Shown: positions 13,101 to 25,789, counted from the stretch's first letter. The stretch is DNA of 60,000 nucleotides from Acanthaster planci (GCF_001949145.1 NW_019091361.1:673256-733255); one strand, 5' to 3'. Notes: generated by a model not told the origin, from the sequence alone. A program made the numbers and translations.

Positions 13101-14123
13101 CTGTCTAGAGCTAGTCAGCACTCAACATTACCATCTGGCACTGTGGATGAAAATGAAGCTTGCCCACCAGCACAAATTACAACGTATACTACATTATTGC
13201 AATTTTTGGCAGAGAGAGAAAGTGGGTTGTATTTAAAAAAAAAAACGTCAAAAACAGCCGGCACTAAAAAAAGTCCGAGCTACAACACTGATTGAATATT
13301 ACATGTCTTCAAAGGAAGCATACTGGCATTGGTTTTTATACCTGCTGGCTGAAATATGACTACGTCCATGCACATATTTCATATTTTCCTTTTGTGTTGG
13401 TTACAAGATGTTTCTTAGCGGTGCAATCTTTCAGCCTGCACAGTACAGTGATTCCTCATAGCAGGCGTACACGTACATGATGTATGTAGAGCAGAGGGCA
13501 TCTGCATCAGTGAACTGCTCAGTACAATCAAATGACACTGTATGCTGAAACATCACACCACTGAGGATATGTTGCAACCAGGATTTACACGTATCCCTTC
13601 TTGGTAGACAAAGCTGAAATGCGAGCCAACAATTTGAAAGTTTTAAGAGTAGCGCTCTTATTGTTTACTACAGCACAAAGCTACATGCATGCCGTGAATA
13701 ACCTCCTGTTTCTCTAGCCTCTCAGCATAACATCAGATGAGACAAATAGTTTCAAGACTTTCAAGACTACTTTTGCAGACTGCATTTAAAGGTACGGTCC
13801 ATCATTTGTCATGTGTGCATTACGTTCCTTTGAGGCAACAGACTAACCCATAATCAAAAGAAGGGTACCTAAGAACAAATCTGATGAATTTCAGCTCTGT
13901 AAACAATGAACACTCTGAGAAAACAATATTCTACAATTTCTATTTCAGATCAAAAGTTGTTGAGTTACGTTTTGAGTTACACCTGATTTCATCATCTGGG
14001 ACCTGTTTTCATGCTCAGTCCAATGCAGCTACTGTAAACTGTGACATGCACTCAACCGACGAATTATAGTAACTGTGTGCACCTGTCATGTCAATGCTTG
14101 CACACTCTTGATGGCAATTTTCC
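10176..14123. other. Non-coding with ACATGT arrays
   Basis: No gene seen. ACATGT arrays lie at about 10253-10270, 12580-12617, 12745-12795 and 12970-13012. A run of seven C is near 10432 and a G run near 11265. The plus frame near 13098-13295 has no splice support. Confidence 0.6.
12745..12795. repeat. ACATGT / TGTACA repeat cluster
   Basis: Short arrays of ACATGT and TGTACA are separated by about 20 bases and could pair with one another. The same motif recurs at 12580-12617 and 12970-13012, so this 450-base interval is one of the densest clusters in the window. Confidence 0.75.
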
Positions 14124-14149
14124 AACGATGCATCTTTAGATGCATCGTT
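14124..14149. repeat. Short perfect hairpin
   Basis: Two 12-base arms (AACGATGCATCT and its complement) are separated by two T. The perfect pairing stands out in otherwise ordinary sequence. It is too short to be a microRNA precursor and lacks the T run of an intrinsic terminator. It may be a chance palindrome, a protein-binding dyad or part of a decayed fold-back element. Confidence 0.7.
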
Positions 14150-16059
14150 TAAATGGCTTTCTAACATTGTTTTCTTCAACATGACAGCTTGCCAGAGAGA
14201 ATCTCACAAGGAGTTTAGTCCCATAACCATGTTTAATCCAAGAATGCTTTCCAACCGTAATTTCATCTGTTGCAATATAGACAACTGCCAAATGATGGAC
14301 TTTGCCTTGAAAATGTCTAAGGCCCATGAAACTTCAGGTATGTGATAAAAGGACTTCATCTTTGGAGATCTTCTGTATGATTATCACTTGCTAGTTTGGT
14401 TGCTCCTTTTGAGAGGGAGGAGTAAGGTGTTAGCGCGGCAACAGGTCTTGCCGAATGTGCATCATGAATTGGTCTGCACACTTGACTACATGTACAGTAC
14501 CTGAATATTTCCCTGGGCTTTCACGCTTGCTGAAGTCAAGGAGGCTGACCCACGCTAGCAAAACAAAGTTTGTCATCTTCAACTCGGCAACCCACCCCCC
14601 ATCAATCACCTTATACTGCATCAACCCTATTCACCAGGTGCAGAGGACTGAGATTGGGTGAACCTGTGTGTGTGTGGGGGAGGTATGGAACATTAATAGG
14701 CCAGCAATGCTGCCAAGCTACAGTACCAGAAATAAGACATGACAGTGAGGTGGTTGTAAAGCAATGGGGGACTGCTTTTCGGCAAAATGCACATTTATTA
14801 TTTAAGAAGGGAGAATAACCTGTGTTATCATGTTCATCTTTTGTTACTGACATTTTTTGACAGAAATCTTTGAGTTTTCAAAATCCACTTTTATGTGGTA
14901 AACTAATGAAATATTCTTAGACAAAACGGGCCTTCACACCGAGTACCGAGCAGTGATCCTGTTCTAAAAAAGAAAGCTACATGTATATACATTATAATCA
15001 CTAGAATGTTAACTCCCTGTGCAAAGTGAAACCTGCTGGACGTGTCCATGTGTTACGCACAAACCTATGGAAATCATGAAATTCTGTATGGTGTTTGCAT
15101 GGCTATTTGTGTCTGTATTCTAAAACGATTAAAACGATAAGTTTTCTTCAGTGTACATGTAATGTAAATGCATGAGTATGTGCAATGCAAAAACTAACTT
15201 AAAGAATACCGACTACCAGTTATTTGCAAATGTTATTCTTGCATGTTACATGCAACATATGTACAGTAAATCAGAATTCCTTCCATCTTATTAGATTCTT
15301 CAGACAGGTGCATAAATCCAAGATATCAGTGCCCAGGAGGCGTCAAAGCCTCTGTGTGTGGGGAAGCAACTGCGGACAAACCACACTGTAGGTGTTAGGT
15401 TTAAGAGTAGTTGGGGAACTAGACCTGTCTACTGCAGTTTCTGAACATTACCGGTATCTTGCTTGTGCCAAACAGGTAGAAAGCTGTACACCAATATGCA
15501 TTTAAATATAATTTTTAATGATTTAATAAGGGAAAGTATTGGTAATCAGAAATCAACAGGGCAAGACCAAATAGTTTCCATGTGTCCTACTGATGTTATT
15601 TATGCCCACAAGAAACTTTCTCTCTTCTCACTGCGTAAAAGAGCGAGGAACAATGGAACACCAGAGCCAAACACTGAGAGCGGAAGTATTAACACAATCA
15701 TGCCAGATGCACAAATCCAATATCTTCAAAACAAATAAGATTTTAATCTTTACACTTCATAGGGTAAAAAAAAAAACAAGGAAATTGATCATGAATGACA
15801 ATGTAGAACCCCAAGACAAAGTATTGAGTGCAGTAGGATCAAGGTCTAGGTTAGACCATGGATACCCTGCTAATTTCTGAGCCAAAGGGTCTTCTCCAAA
15901 CTGTAGTGTATGACAATATGAGTACATGTACATCATTAAATTGTTTCATTCTTGGAAGCTACTTTCAATATTTCATCAAGTTATACTTGATCATTATTTA
16001 CACTTAATCCACAACTTTGCTGGCACAGTGACTGCTGGGTCAATGTCCATTTTTTTTGT
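14150..16059. other. Non-coding, no gene seen
   Basis: Short frames only, including overlapping plus frames at 15463-15738 and 15593-15880 without domains or splice signals. Scattered ACATGT words are present. Confidence 0.55.
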
Positions 16060-16330
16060 GAGATGTTGAGGGCACTTTAAGTTGCTTGGATTCCTAATAG
16101 ACTTCCTCTGGCCACAGACTGACAGTTGGACTGATTGCAATCAGCCAGTATTTGAAGGAAAGGATGTTTCTCCAATACGTCATTTAATTGAGGGATATTC
16201 ATGGGTAATCAGCCTCCATCTCGGAGCATGAGTGGGCTGGAGTCATACAAGGCAGACAGTGGCGACAGCTTGTTCTCTGCTCTGTAATCTGATTGGGATA
16301 AATCCTGGACTCTGACTCAACTTTGCACAA
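16060..16330. promoter_or_regulatory. Candidate enhancer-like block
   Basis: This block has higher complexity than its flanks and lacks simple repeats. It contains a homeodomain-like TAATTG word (16183-16188), a TAATCTGATTGGGATAA cluster (about 16286-16302) that includes Otx/Goosecoid-like and CCAAT-like sites, and a GATTGCAATC palindrome (16133-16142). None of these words proves function. The call rests on their density and on the absence of an open frame. Confidence 0.22.
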
Positions 16331-16699
16331 CTCTACAGCATCTTTGCCTTATGATGAGATCTTAATGCTATTGGTTGAAGGGGGAAAGACAGTACTCGGT
16401 AAACAATACTTCACATCCGCCACATGGAATCTTAATCACGCTGTTCCAGTTTCACCAACATAAATGTAGTCACATATGTAAAGTTTCCGCAGTATGTAGG
16501 CCTAAAATTCAAAGAGCGCAGAGTTGTGTGTTACCACCAATATCAGCTGTCCATCCCATTCACTCTTTTTACAGATGTCTTTAAACATACCAGTCTTTTA
16601 CAATGTTTACAATTTTAATTACGTTATATATGTATACTTTTTTCTTACTTAATGGATTTTTAATTGATCAGTATTTAAGCTTGGTCCTTCATTGATGCT

Positions 16700-16860
16700 T
16701 TAGTCTGTCTCATTTGCCCTTATTCTCCTTTCTTACCCCTAGCCTTCATGTATCTTGCCCCTTGGGTCTCCTACTCCCCCTCCCTGTTATCTTTCCCCTT
16801 GTCCCCCCAACCCTCCTAATATTCCATCCTCCTCTTTCTACGTCTTTTTGTTTGTTGCTT
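16700..16860. repeat. Pyrimidine-rich tract
   Basis: The plus strand is strongly C- and T-rich over about 150 bases. The frames here (16714-16923 and 16755-17045) are Pro/Leu/Phe-rich because of this composition and are not credible genes. Such a tract could act as a long splice-site pyrimidine tract or form triplex DNA. Confidence 0.5.
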
Positions 16861-17099
16861 TTGGGAATACAGCTTGTGCATGTGTGGTATATTTTGTATT
16901 TGTTTTATGTTTTACATGTGTAGTTGTACTTTGGTTTGAATTGTGTAATTTAATGTATTTTTTAGTATTTATATTGAGCATAAGCGAGGATAGCAATGTT
17001 AGTCTGAATACAAACAGTAAGAGGATATGGGACAGCACTTTATAGACTAACTAAATATGAAATACTGCATAAGCTTATTTTTTTTCCTTTAAGTCCCAA

Positions 17100-18640
17100 A
17101 AAATGTGACCTTATTCCACCAACGATGAACTATCATAGTTTTCTCGATCTTTCGATTGTAAATTCCATCAAAAACTGGACTGCTCATGCGCCGCACTGCA
17201 CCACTTGCGTCAGCGGCCTGTTCGTGCAATCGCTGGTGAACATGCCTAAAGCTACATTCTTCCTATGCGTATGCCCACTACCAGCTTCAACACAAGGCCA
17301 TTGGTCTTGTTCCAAGGCAGAGATGGGAAATTTTGATCATTGCTCATTTGACCTTCAATTCACTCAACAGGTTGAGTAGAATTTCTTTTCTTTATGGCAG
17401 AAATGAAGGATGGAAAGTAGTCAAAGATTTGTGTTTTGGCAGAGTGAATGACGGTAATCATGGTGCATATCTCACAGACTCAAACACGGAGCATGCGCAA
17501 AGAAACGCTTGCAGTCCGCCCACAGCCACAGGTCCGTACGTCCGTGTACCAACGGAGAGCGGTTGATACATGCAGGACTATTAGAAACATGCATGAATTT
17601 GAACACCGATGTCCACCTGGGCTGATGCCATTGGTGGACATACCAGCTTCTCTTTCTTATGAATGGTTTAAGTTTAGTTGGGAAACCCTGGAAATATTTG
17701 ACTTTAAATAACTTTGGATCGCTGATTTTATATCAAGGTTTGTGAGATTTGGGAAATTTTCCAAAAGCTGGCATCATGGGAATTTTCAAATGCTTCAACA
17801 GTTACTTGCATTTGGAGTATTTCATGGTAAAGGAAGAATTAATACCGGGCAAAGGGCTGCATTGTTTAGGTTTTTTCTTTCAGTTCTGAGCAAATGTTTG
17901 TAATAAGTGACAAAGTACATGTGGGCCTACTTTTTCCACCACAGTTTGCTTCGATCTTGAAACACGACGTTGGTTCAGCGAAAATTTTTTTTCTTTTTTT
18001 TTATAAGTAATAAACACTCCAAGGAATGAGTTTCTAATTGGTGTCGATCTGTCAGATGTTACAAATTGAGTTTCCAATAAAAAATAGAGGGTAATCAGTG
18101 ACAAGAAATTTCATTGCAAGGAATTTAGCAAGTGGGAAAAACTCTGATGTACATGTAGTTTTCATCGCTCACAATGTAGCAACCAAATGCTCAGCACGTT
18201 AAGGAGTCACAATTGGCATGCAGCCAACAGTGGGCCATCAGCGCGCTGCAGACAAATTGGTCGGAGTACTGCACAGTGCCACTGCGATTTTGCAAAGCAT
18301 TTGGGCCACGTCTCGTCACAAACTTCAGTTTTTGGCTACGAAAATAAAGCCACATGGTTTAAGTTCCTTGATTTGGCACAAAAACAGACATTTTTTAAAA
18401 AATCAACGGATCATTTTATATGGCATTCTTTACGAATCGCTGGACTGTTCCTGGAATCAGATTTCAAGATTATGGGATCGGTGATGGCGTGGATTTGATT
18501 TCTCAAAAAAGTGGAATTGCAACTCCGATTCCAAACTTGGAATCAATTCTACCTGATTCCGGTGTGGATTGGCCCAAGCCTGGTTTCTATCTGGCATTGC
18601 AGGGCACACGAGTTCTCATCACCAGCCAATAGCCTTAAGA
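17100..18640. other. CpG-richer block, no identified gene
   Basis: The segments 17180-17290, 17470-17580 and 18190-18330 have more CpG and more complex sequence than their flanks. Overlapping plus frames at 17448-17711, 18187-18498 and 18218-18484 are open but match no domain I know, and their ends are not splice sites. The stretch at about 18440-18560 contains several GGAATC/GATTCC words, including a short palindrome. A decayed transposon or a fragment of a fast-evolving gene is possible. Confidence 0.3.
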
Positions 18641-21600
18641 GAAAGACGCAGTCAAAAAAGTAAAATGGATCATTTCAACTTAACAACATATGCAACATCT
18701 TTCTTTTGCTGTAAAAAGTGAATTTATCTGGATTGAGACATATAACATCTTGGATTTGTGGGTCAGTGTTGGGGCTCCAGTTGGGATTAGCCCTGAGAAA
18801 TGGGTCAACCTCTTCTACATGTAACCAGGGTTATAGACAGAATTAAAGTTAGATCTAAAAGTAGGGAACTGGCTGCTCCAACCTGGGTCAAATAAACTGA
18901 CAAACACTAGGCAAGGCTTGATTAAGAAGGCAGAGTGATATAAAACCTTTGAGGCAATAAAGGATGGAAGCCAATTATGATATTACCGGTTTGACTGCCT
19001 CTCTCAAAGAGTAACACTGTCAGTGATTCCTACCCATACTTCAGCAATGTCTGTCCAAACCCTGTCTTCATCTCTGGAAATCAGAGACTTCCGATCTTTG
19101 AAAGCCTGCAACTGGCCAACATAACAAAAATACTGATACATATCTCCTTTGGCTGACCAGGGGTGAGGAAGGAAATTAAGGAAAATGAAACATCCACAAA
19201 ATAGTCAGTACTGGTTACCCAGACCAGCATGGGGTCTATGGTATGCTGGTACATTTAAATTTGCCTACATGTACATGTACTTGTGTTCTACATCAACCTT
19301 TGTAAAAACACCTCACTAATAACGGTATACTCAGGAGTTTCCAGCTTTCAAAAGAGATTGTTTGGAAAATCCTAAAATCAGGAAAATCCTGACGGGAAAA
19401 ATCCTGACAAATCTCACCCCTGGCTAACTTTGTCTTCAACACTTATTAGAGCACACACAAGTGATGAAAATACAAGTGGACACAACTCTTGAAACGGGAC
19501 ACAACTGTTCGAACGATGAATTTGGTTGCCAAACACTGACGCTGCAGTTTGTAGATGTCCCGACCAGAACTCATGTGTAGAAAGAGATTACATATGTCAT
19601 CCTTACTCCCTAAACACAAGACACCACACCCAGACATGGGGAAACCAGAATTCTTCAAATCTGCATCATTTCAAATAGTCCACCTCTGCAGGTCTGTTCA
19701 GTAATGGGAAAATTTCAAAACACTCCTACTCCACCATGGACATGTACACCTCCAAGACACCGACACACACACTACAGGTAGACCTTTTTTTTTTTAAATT
19801 CTACACTCCAGCCGAGATTGAACACAAATAAATAAAAGCGGTCTTGGAGGTTTAGGTGTTACAGAGTTCAAGTGTGGAGCCACAATGGCTCCATTGTCTG
19901 CTGATTGACATTCAATGCCGTGAAAAGCTAAAATACCGATATAAACAGGGAGCCAGGCAAACATAACCTTAGCTGCCAAGCATTGTGGATGGGCCTTATA
20001 GAGTAGCACCTAGGTGAATACTGGTACAGTCCAACTGCTGCACTAGGCTTCCCTAATATCAATAAGACTGGTTCGATAAGCAGCACCTCAACAAGGAACA
20101 GATTAACAAATGCCTTTTTAAATAACAAATTATTTGTGCCACTTTATTCTGGTAGGAAAACTCACCTCCCAAACAAATTAAATGACATTCTATAATCTCC
20201 ATGAAAAGTACCCATGTGGTACTTTTGCTTGCACATTTGAATGATTGATTTGTTTGTAGGATTGCTTGAGCTGAAGAATGAAGGAATGTTGACAAAAGTT
20301 TACTTTGAATGGTTTGGCCTAAAAATGGTATCTGCAATACGCAGAGCTTTGCCACACAACAGAGGTCTGGAAATGAAGCAAGTGCCACAAATTCAAGAAC
20401 TAATTTAGTCCAGAACTACTTTAGGCATGTGCACCATTCTCTAAATGTCTGCACATGAATGTTATGAGGAATAAACCCGTTTTTGAACCATACAATAACC
20501 TCAGATAAAGATCTCAACCCAATTAAAAACCTAACCTTTACAGGTGGCCTCCTGTCAACATTCCAACCAACTCTGAAAAGTGTCCCTTTGCACCAGACTT
20601 CCTTTCAATCTTGAACAAGAGAGCAAAATGCTGCCACAGTTTTGAGAAGGTGGGCATGGATGACTGGTAACATTATTTGCCAACCCACTCTATGCAGGTG
20701 TCCTAAAGAATGCAAATCATAAACTAGACTTATTGGCTGCTTTTGGAAAGTGGGACTAACAATATAGGGTAAAAAATGATGATCTCGAATCTGAAGCATC
20801 TTCACTAAACTTCACTCGTAAATTTTGGTTTACTTTTCAACAATCCTGAAGTGAAAGTGCTGATGGTAATTGGGAGGGGATGCATGTAGCAGGAATCTTT
20901 GGCTATACATGTACATATGTCGACCTTTTAACACCCCTTCGTATTTCATCCTGTCGAACAGACAATACACTGTACAATCTACCAATACCCACAGGGTGGT
21001 ATTACATGTACATTAATGCAGATGTACATTGTACCAATGAAAAAGGACAAAAAAGCAGTAAGACGGAAGGTCATGAACTTCCAGTCAAATGTCTACAGCA
21101 GTTTGACTGGGTTAACACTCCCGGATACTGATCTGGCTGATATGGAAATCAGACCAAACGCTTGTTGGAAATGGACCATTTCCTATTGCAATCACACACT
21201 GGGCACAGCTGGTGCTTATACCATCAAATACACTATCTTTATCTCAAAATCGGCTTTATCTTGTACTATGCATAATGCATGTACATGAAGAGGAAATTTA
21301 ACCCCAAAATGTACAACACATCAGGGAAACAAGGAATACAGAGGTCATGAAAGCAATGTACTCATAGGAACATGCTTGAAATTCTTTAATATGTCCCACT
21401 ATGCTTCTCTGGGATAAATTTGAAGCATCAACAATTTCCTGAAGGCAATGGCACTTCCAAGTCCCTCCTCGGCTTGGCTATTTATCCTGCAAAGCTGAAC
21501 GTGACATTTTGATATTCAAAAGATATTACCAAATGCACTTCACTTCAATGAATACTTCTAGATCTCACAAAGCAAACTGAAAGTTAATTTTGTCTTGTTG

Positions 21601-21731
21601 ATTGGATACATATAAAGATTCAGTTCTTTCGGCTGCTGTTGGTCAGGACACTCATACCGGTGTTTAGTAAGCATTTGTAAGCCTTGCTGGGTGAAAACCG
21701 TTTCCTCTGTGTAAAGCAGTCACTCACTCAC
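18641..21731. other. Non-coding, no gene seen
   Basis: One strong minus-strand donor word (GTGAGT after GGGAG) is at about 20169-20174, but the short open stretch before it (about 24-33 bases) has a poor acceptor. ACATGT arrays lie at 19266-19281 and about 20905. No other candidate exon was found. Confidence 0.5.
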
Positions 21732-21794
21732 CTACAAATTCTGCTACGTGAGGCAACAATGACACATATTTTCCCTTCCCTCTGTATGACTGTC
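21732..21794 (-). CDS. Candidate 63-nt internal exon, unidentified
   Basis: On the minus strand an acceptor (tract ending CCCCAAAG) and a strong GTGAGTGAG donor bound exactly 63 bases. The frame open across it enters and leaves in phase 1 and encodes a basic then neutral segment with GKGKYVSLLPHVAEFV. A phase-symmetric exon with a strong donor is suggestive. However, the acceptor is only moderate, the frame is open well beyond both borders, and I recognise no domain. Confidence 0.22.
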
Positions 21795-22430
21795 CTTTGG
21801 GGAAATTTCCAACAATGCACCTTTGGTCGTTCCAGAAAACACAAGCCAATACACACACAAGGACGAACAAAACCAGTTCATTCCATGAAGGAATGAATTG
21901 GTGACAGAAACGGCAATATAAGGCCACAATGGCCAAGCACGTTTTATGAGAAAGATCAGCAGAGAATGGCAGACAGAACTTTAAAAAAGGTTTATAAACA
22001 GACTGTGTCTTTCTGTTCAACGTTTATCTTAATAGTCATTACTGCACTGTTGTTTATCATCCACACATGTTCGGTATGACAAGATATTATAGGAATCAAT
22101 CAAACAAGAATCTAATCCCACAAAACAATCTAGTTGGAAATGTTTGCCACTGCAGTAAGCCCCAAAAGTAGGCTGCTAATGTAACAGGCCTGAACAGTCC
22201 AGAAAATGTGGAGTCATCTGCAAGTCGACAGAGTTCTGAATGCGCTTTCGTCTGAAAACATTTTTGTGACGAATGTCCAAAATACAGTTTGGTGGGAATG
22301 ACTCACAACGAAAAGTCTCTTCAACTTCAACCCCATTAACAGAAACCTCTTGTTGTTGTTGCTGTCCAGTGAACAAAGGTGACCAAATAATGCAATAAGG
22401 AGAAGATTCTCAAAGTAGAATTTTTACAGG
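21795..22430. other. Non-coding, no gene seen
   Basis: Short frames in both strands with no domain. The minus frame extending to 22020 continues the open frame of the 63-nt candidate exon but contains a hydrophobic low-complexity stretch typical of chance translation. Confidence 0.5.
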
Positions 22431-22715
22431 TGTCATTCAAGACTACCAGTAGCACTACAGACTCATGTATCCAAAGCAGGTGCCACAACCGACATGTACA
22501 GGTGCATTAGCAGTTTCTGCACACATACGTATGCGCATTCATCTCCAAGGTACATGTACAACCAAAATTAAACAAATATTCCACAGAAACGAGTGGGATT
22601 TGGTAAATGGCCTCAGTTCACTCACATGTCAACCACTAATGCACCTGTACATGTCGGTTGTGGCACCTGCTTTGGATACACGAGTCTGTAGTGCTACTGG
22701 TAGTCTTGAATGACA
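22431..22715. mobile_element. MITE-like element with 79-80 bp terminal inverted repeats
   Basis: Bases 22432-22510 are the reverse complement of 22636-22714 with a single mismatch (22465 against 22681). The mismatch has the form of a CpG to TpG change. One more base pair extends each arm. The spacer is 125 bases and non-coding; its inner edges show weaker complementarity. Near-identity over 79 bases means the element is young or is kept by gene conversion. No clear target-site duplication is visible at the borders, so the transposon superfamily cannot be assigned. A transcript across it would fold into a long double-stranded hairpin, so it could be a source of endogenous small RNA. Confidence 0.8.
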
Positions 22716-25059
22716 ACCCTACCGGTACATTCAGTACCTCTGCTGTGATTAAACTTACAAGATGAAGTCACCCATCAAAAGGGGGAAAACATTCACACAG
22801 TGGTCTTTACTCTACACATGTACAATACGTGAGGACAGAAAAACTTAATGCTCTCAGTGCAGTTAATTTCACACTAATGCTAAACGAAAAGGGGGAAGAA
22901 CACTTGTGCAAGTTTTGCCAAAACAAAGTACAGATTTTGTTAGAAATTTTCACAAATTGGAAAAGAAACACTTTATTGCAATTATACTTTAAAAATGTAA
23001 CATACATGTAATTTGTTCTTATTGCAACAGCTGTAATAATCAATTAGGTTTTAAAGAGTGAGTTTCCAACAAAACATTTGGTACCAAATTTTCACACTTC
23101 AACCTAAGAGAATTTTTTCCCAGTATCTCAGTTTTTTAAACTTAACTACGGAAAGACAACAAAACATGTTTTGTAGTTTTGTTAAGGTGACTTTGGACTT
23201 GATTCAAAAGGGTTGAAAAGCGTACCTTCGCAGCATTTTTTTTTTTTCAAGTGGATCAGTGCTCAGTGCAGGGGTACCAGTGAGCAATGAATGGTACAAT
23301 AAGCAAGAATTCTAAAGGTTTCATGCACCACAAACTACCAAAAGCAAGGTGTCGCCAGTTAGTACAATCGGTATTCCGTTCCTCACTTGAACCTTCTATA
23401 GAATTTGACTGGATGAGAGTTTTAACAATTTGTACTGCAAGGCCAGAAAATTTTTCGCCCCTCAATGACGCTGTCATAAATACAAGTATATTGATGGAAA
23501 TTGAGTTTGATAAAAGAAAGGGAAAAATAGTCTGATGAAAACTGTTCTCATAGAATTTCAGTTAAATGTGCATGTAAATACAACATTTTCATAGCAAACT
23601 AGCAACCTTTCTAAATAACGTAATTTTATTGGGCATCGAACCCTGAACTTAAATTCTGATGATAGCCGAACATTACCGTACCTGAACAAGTTTGTTCTTG
23701 CCAGTTAAAACAGAAATAATTAAGGCATGTGCGTACTGTATCTTTGTCCTGAAACAACTTTTCAGCAAACCAAGTCAAGCCCAAGGATGGCATTTCTCAC
23801 TGGATGAATAACAAAGGACAACTAAAACAATACATGGAATGGAAAATTGACATTATTTAAGCATTTTTCCTATGTCCAAAGACTTATCAAAATAATAAAA
23901 ACAAAACAATTTTTGTTCAAGAACCTTAGAATGAGCAGTATTTTTTAACTTAAACAATCATGCATGTAAGACACGAGAGATGCCACTGCATGTATGTAAC
24001 TGAGCATAATGGAAACAAATTATCCAGTCATCCTTGCTGCTTATTTTTCTCTGAGGCCCAACAATACAAGAATTTTCTGCCATTTCAGCTGACCAGAAAT
24101 CTAAATACAAACCTTGTCTACCGATCGAGCATGAAAAGACGTGGCTTCTGAACAGCCGACAGCATAATGTCATTTCCTACAAACTACAATGTATATGTAC
24201 TTATATGCTATGGATGAGAACAGATTTTTCATTGACAATATACACATAATTACATCCCTTGTATAAAGCCTGGAATTCAGTGGAAATATAAATGATAATT
24301 CTAAAAGTGCATTGGGGGTAAATTCCACTATGAAAAGAGCAAAGTAACAATGACTCTGAGTGACAGTAAAGTCAAGCAATGTAAGGGTATACAGAATGCC
24401 TCAACCAATGTTCCAAAAAAATTTCTTCTTGTACATGTACATCTTGTAAATGCATGCCAAATGTAATGGTATCTTTCCCCACATCAAAAAAAATTTTATG
24501 TAAGAAACAGCACACAATAAAAATACATGTATCTAGTGAAGACAACCCATTCTGTGGTCCATCTAAAATTTTCTATAATTCATTTTCTAGTTTGTAAATG
24601 ACTAGACAAAAATGGCAATCTTAACTTGGCAGAACATTTGAAAACATCATCCATATTTCTGTTTAGTGCCATATCAAGTCTCACACCCCCACACACATAA
24701 AACCAGCATGGCGTTATTATTGAAATTTTAATCAAAATTTAATTCAAATTACATGTCACACCACACAAGTACCAGAAACTTAATGGCTGTAAAAGATATA
24801 CATCTACATGTACATGTAAGTCTAAGAGTGTAACAAAACAGTGATGAAAAAAATGTGTGGGGAATATGAATTATGAGTTTATCTTGTTGGTGATTCATTC
24901 TTCCATAGGAAAGGTATAATTTTATAGGCCTAAAGTGCACATATACATGTAAATACCATACACCTGGTATAAATGCACAGGTCTTTTTTATTCACATCTA
25001 AAAGAACAAAATATTGTATTTTCTGAAGTGAACATCTATGGAAGCAGTTTGGAAGCAGT
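22716..25059. other. Non-coding, one protein-like frame noted
   Basis: The plus frame 23287-23535 (82 codons) has a fairly protein-like composition, but it has no domain, no Kozak strength and no splice sites. The minus strand is open across much of the same block. The word GGCATCGAACC at 23633-23643 is a reversed tRNA B-box-like sequence and may be a SINE remnant. ACATGT arrays lie at about 24431-24443 and 24803-24821. Confidence 0.45.
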
Positions 25060-25125
25060 TGGAAAAGTAGATGTTTAATAATCCCTCACTTAAAAGTGAG
25101 GGATTGTTGAACAGCTACTTTTTTA
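25060..25125. repeat. 66-base near-perfect hairpin
   Basis: Bases 25060-25091 pair with 25094-25125 around a two-base centre. The inner 12 pairs (AATCCCTCACTT with its complement) are perfect. Farther out there is one A-G mismatch, and the other departures are G-T pairs that would be stable as G-U in RNA. The loop is too tight for a typical microRNA precursor, so a small fold-back element is more likely, although a stem preserved by wobble pairs hints at selection at the RNA level. Confidence 0.65.
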
Positions 25126-25290
25126 CATGTACGGAGCAGGTGTTTTCTGGAGCATTAACTAAATTTAAGCAAATGTTTAAAAATGGGAATCTTTTTTTTT
25201 TTAAGAAAAATAATAGTACTACATGTATTGTGTTTTTCTTCAGTCACTGTTATTTAATTTCTCCTTATGAATTTTGGTGGTTGGACTTAC

Positions 25291-25329
25291 TTCACAATCC
25301 TGAAGCAAGATTTTTAACATCAAGAATTT
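25291..25329 (-). CDS. Candidate 39-nt micro-exon
   Basis: A good acceptor (tract ending CCTTGTTGCAG) and a GTAAGT donor bound 39 bases on the minus strand. One frame is open across all 13 codons. The exon lies 333 bases downstream of the Ser/Pro-rich exon, but joining the two in that exon's preferred frame reads a stop after three codons (Arg-Asn-Ser-stop). So either this is a terminating or alternative exon, the frame choice upstream is wrong, or the signals are chance. Confidence 0.22.
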
Positions 25330-25662
25330 CTGCAACAAGGAATATTCATGTATCACATCCATGTACTGTCCATCATAGAAGTTCACTCTATTCCATGTTA
25401 GTCCCTTCTTGAAATCTCTACATCACATTTTACATCACGTTCAGATTCATGAAACCCTAATGATTTTACCTGTAGCTGTTTATGACATTGCAATTTCATG
25501 AATGATCACTTACTTACATTTTAATAAGAAATGAAGGAAGTGACACGTACATGTATGGTACACTACATACAGTACATGTATACAGGAAGACTGGTCAATT
25601 TTATGAATTCTATTTTATGAAAGGTATGACATAACCAAAAAAACAGGTATGACAATTCTTAC

Positions 25663-25789
25663 CTTGATCGTTTAGGTGGTGGTGGTGTACCTTCTGAATC
25701 CAGAGATGGGTATTCGCTGTCCTGAGACGAGCGTGTGGATAACACTGGACTGGCGTCAATTGGCATGGCGGCCCTCGTTGGGGTAGATG
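25663..25789 (-). CDS. Candidate exon of Ser/Pro-rich protein
   Basis: On the minus strand an acceptor with a pyrimidine-rich tract (GTCTTGTCCCCCATCTCGTC, then ATGAAG) and a GTAAGA donor bound 127 bases. The chosen frame enters in phase 1 and leaves in phase 2. It encodes a disordered-looking segment rich in Ser, Thr, Pro and Asp/Glu, with SSQDSEYPSLDSEG in the middle and PPPPKRSR at the end. Four prolines followed by a basic cluster resemble a linker plus nuclear localisation signal, so a nuclear regulator is a reasonable guess. The block is CpG-richer than its flanks. The frame is open upstream to an ATG at 25889, so an alternative first exon is possible. A second frame is also open but gives an unlikely His/Cys-rich peptide. 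The gene is not identified. Confidence 0.42.

Noticed and set aside
16714-17045. Pro/Leu-rich plus frames
   Set aside because: They reflect a pyrimidine-rich tract and change character where the tract ends.
23287-23535. 82-codon plus frame with protein-like composition
   Set aside because: No domain, splice signals or start context, and the opposite strand is open over the same block.
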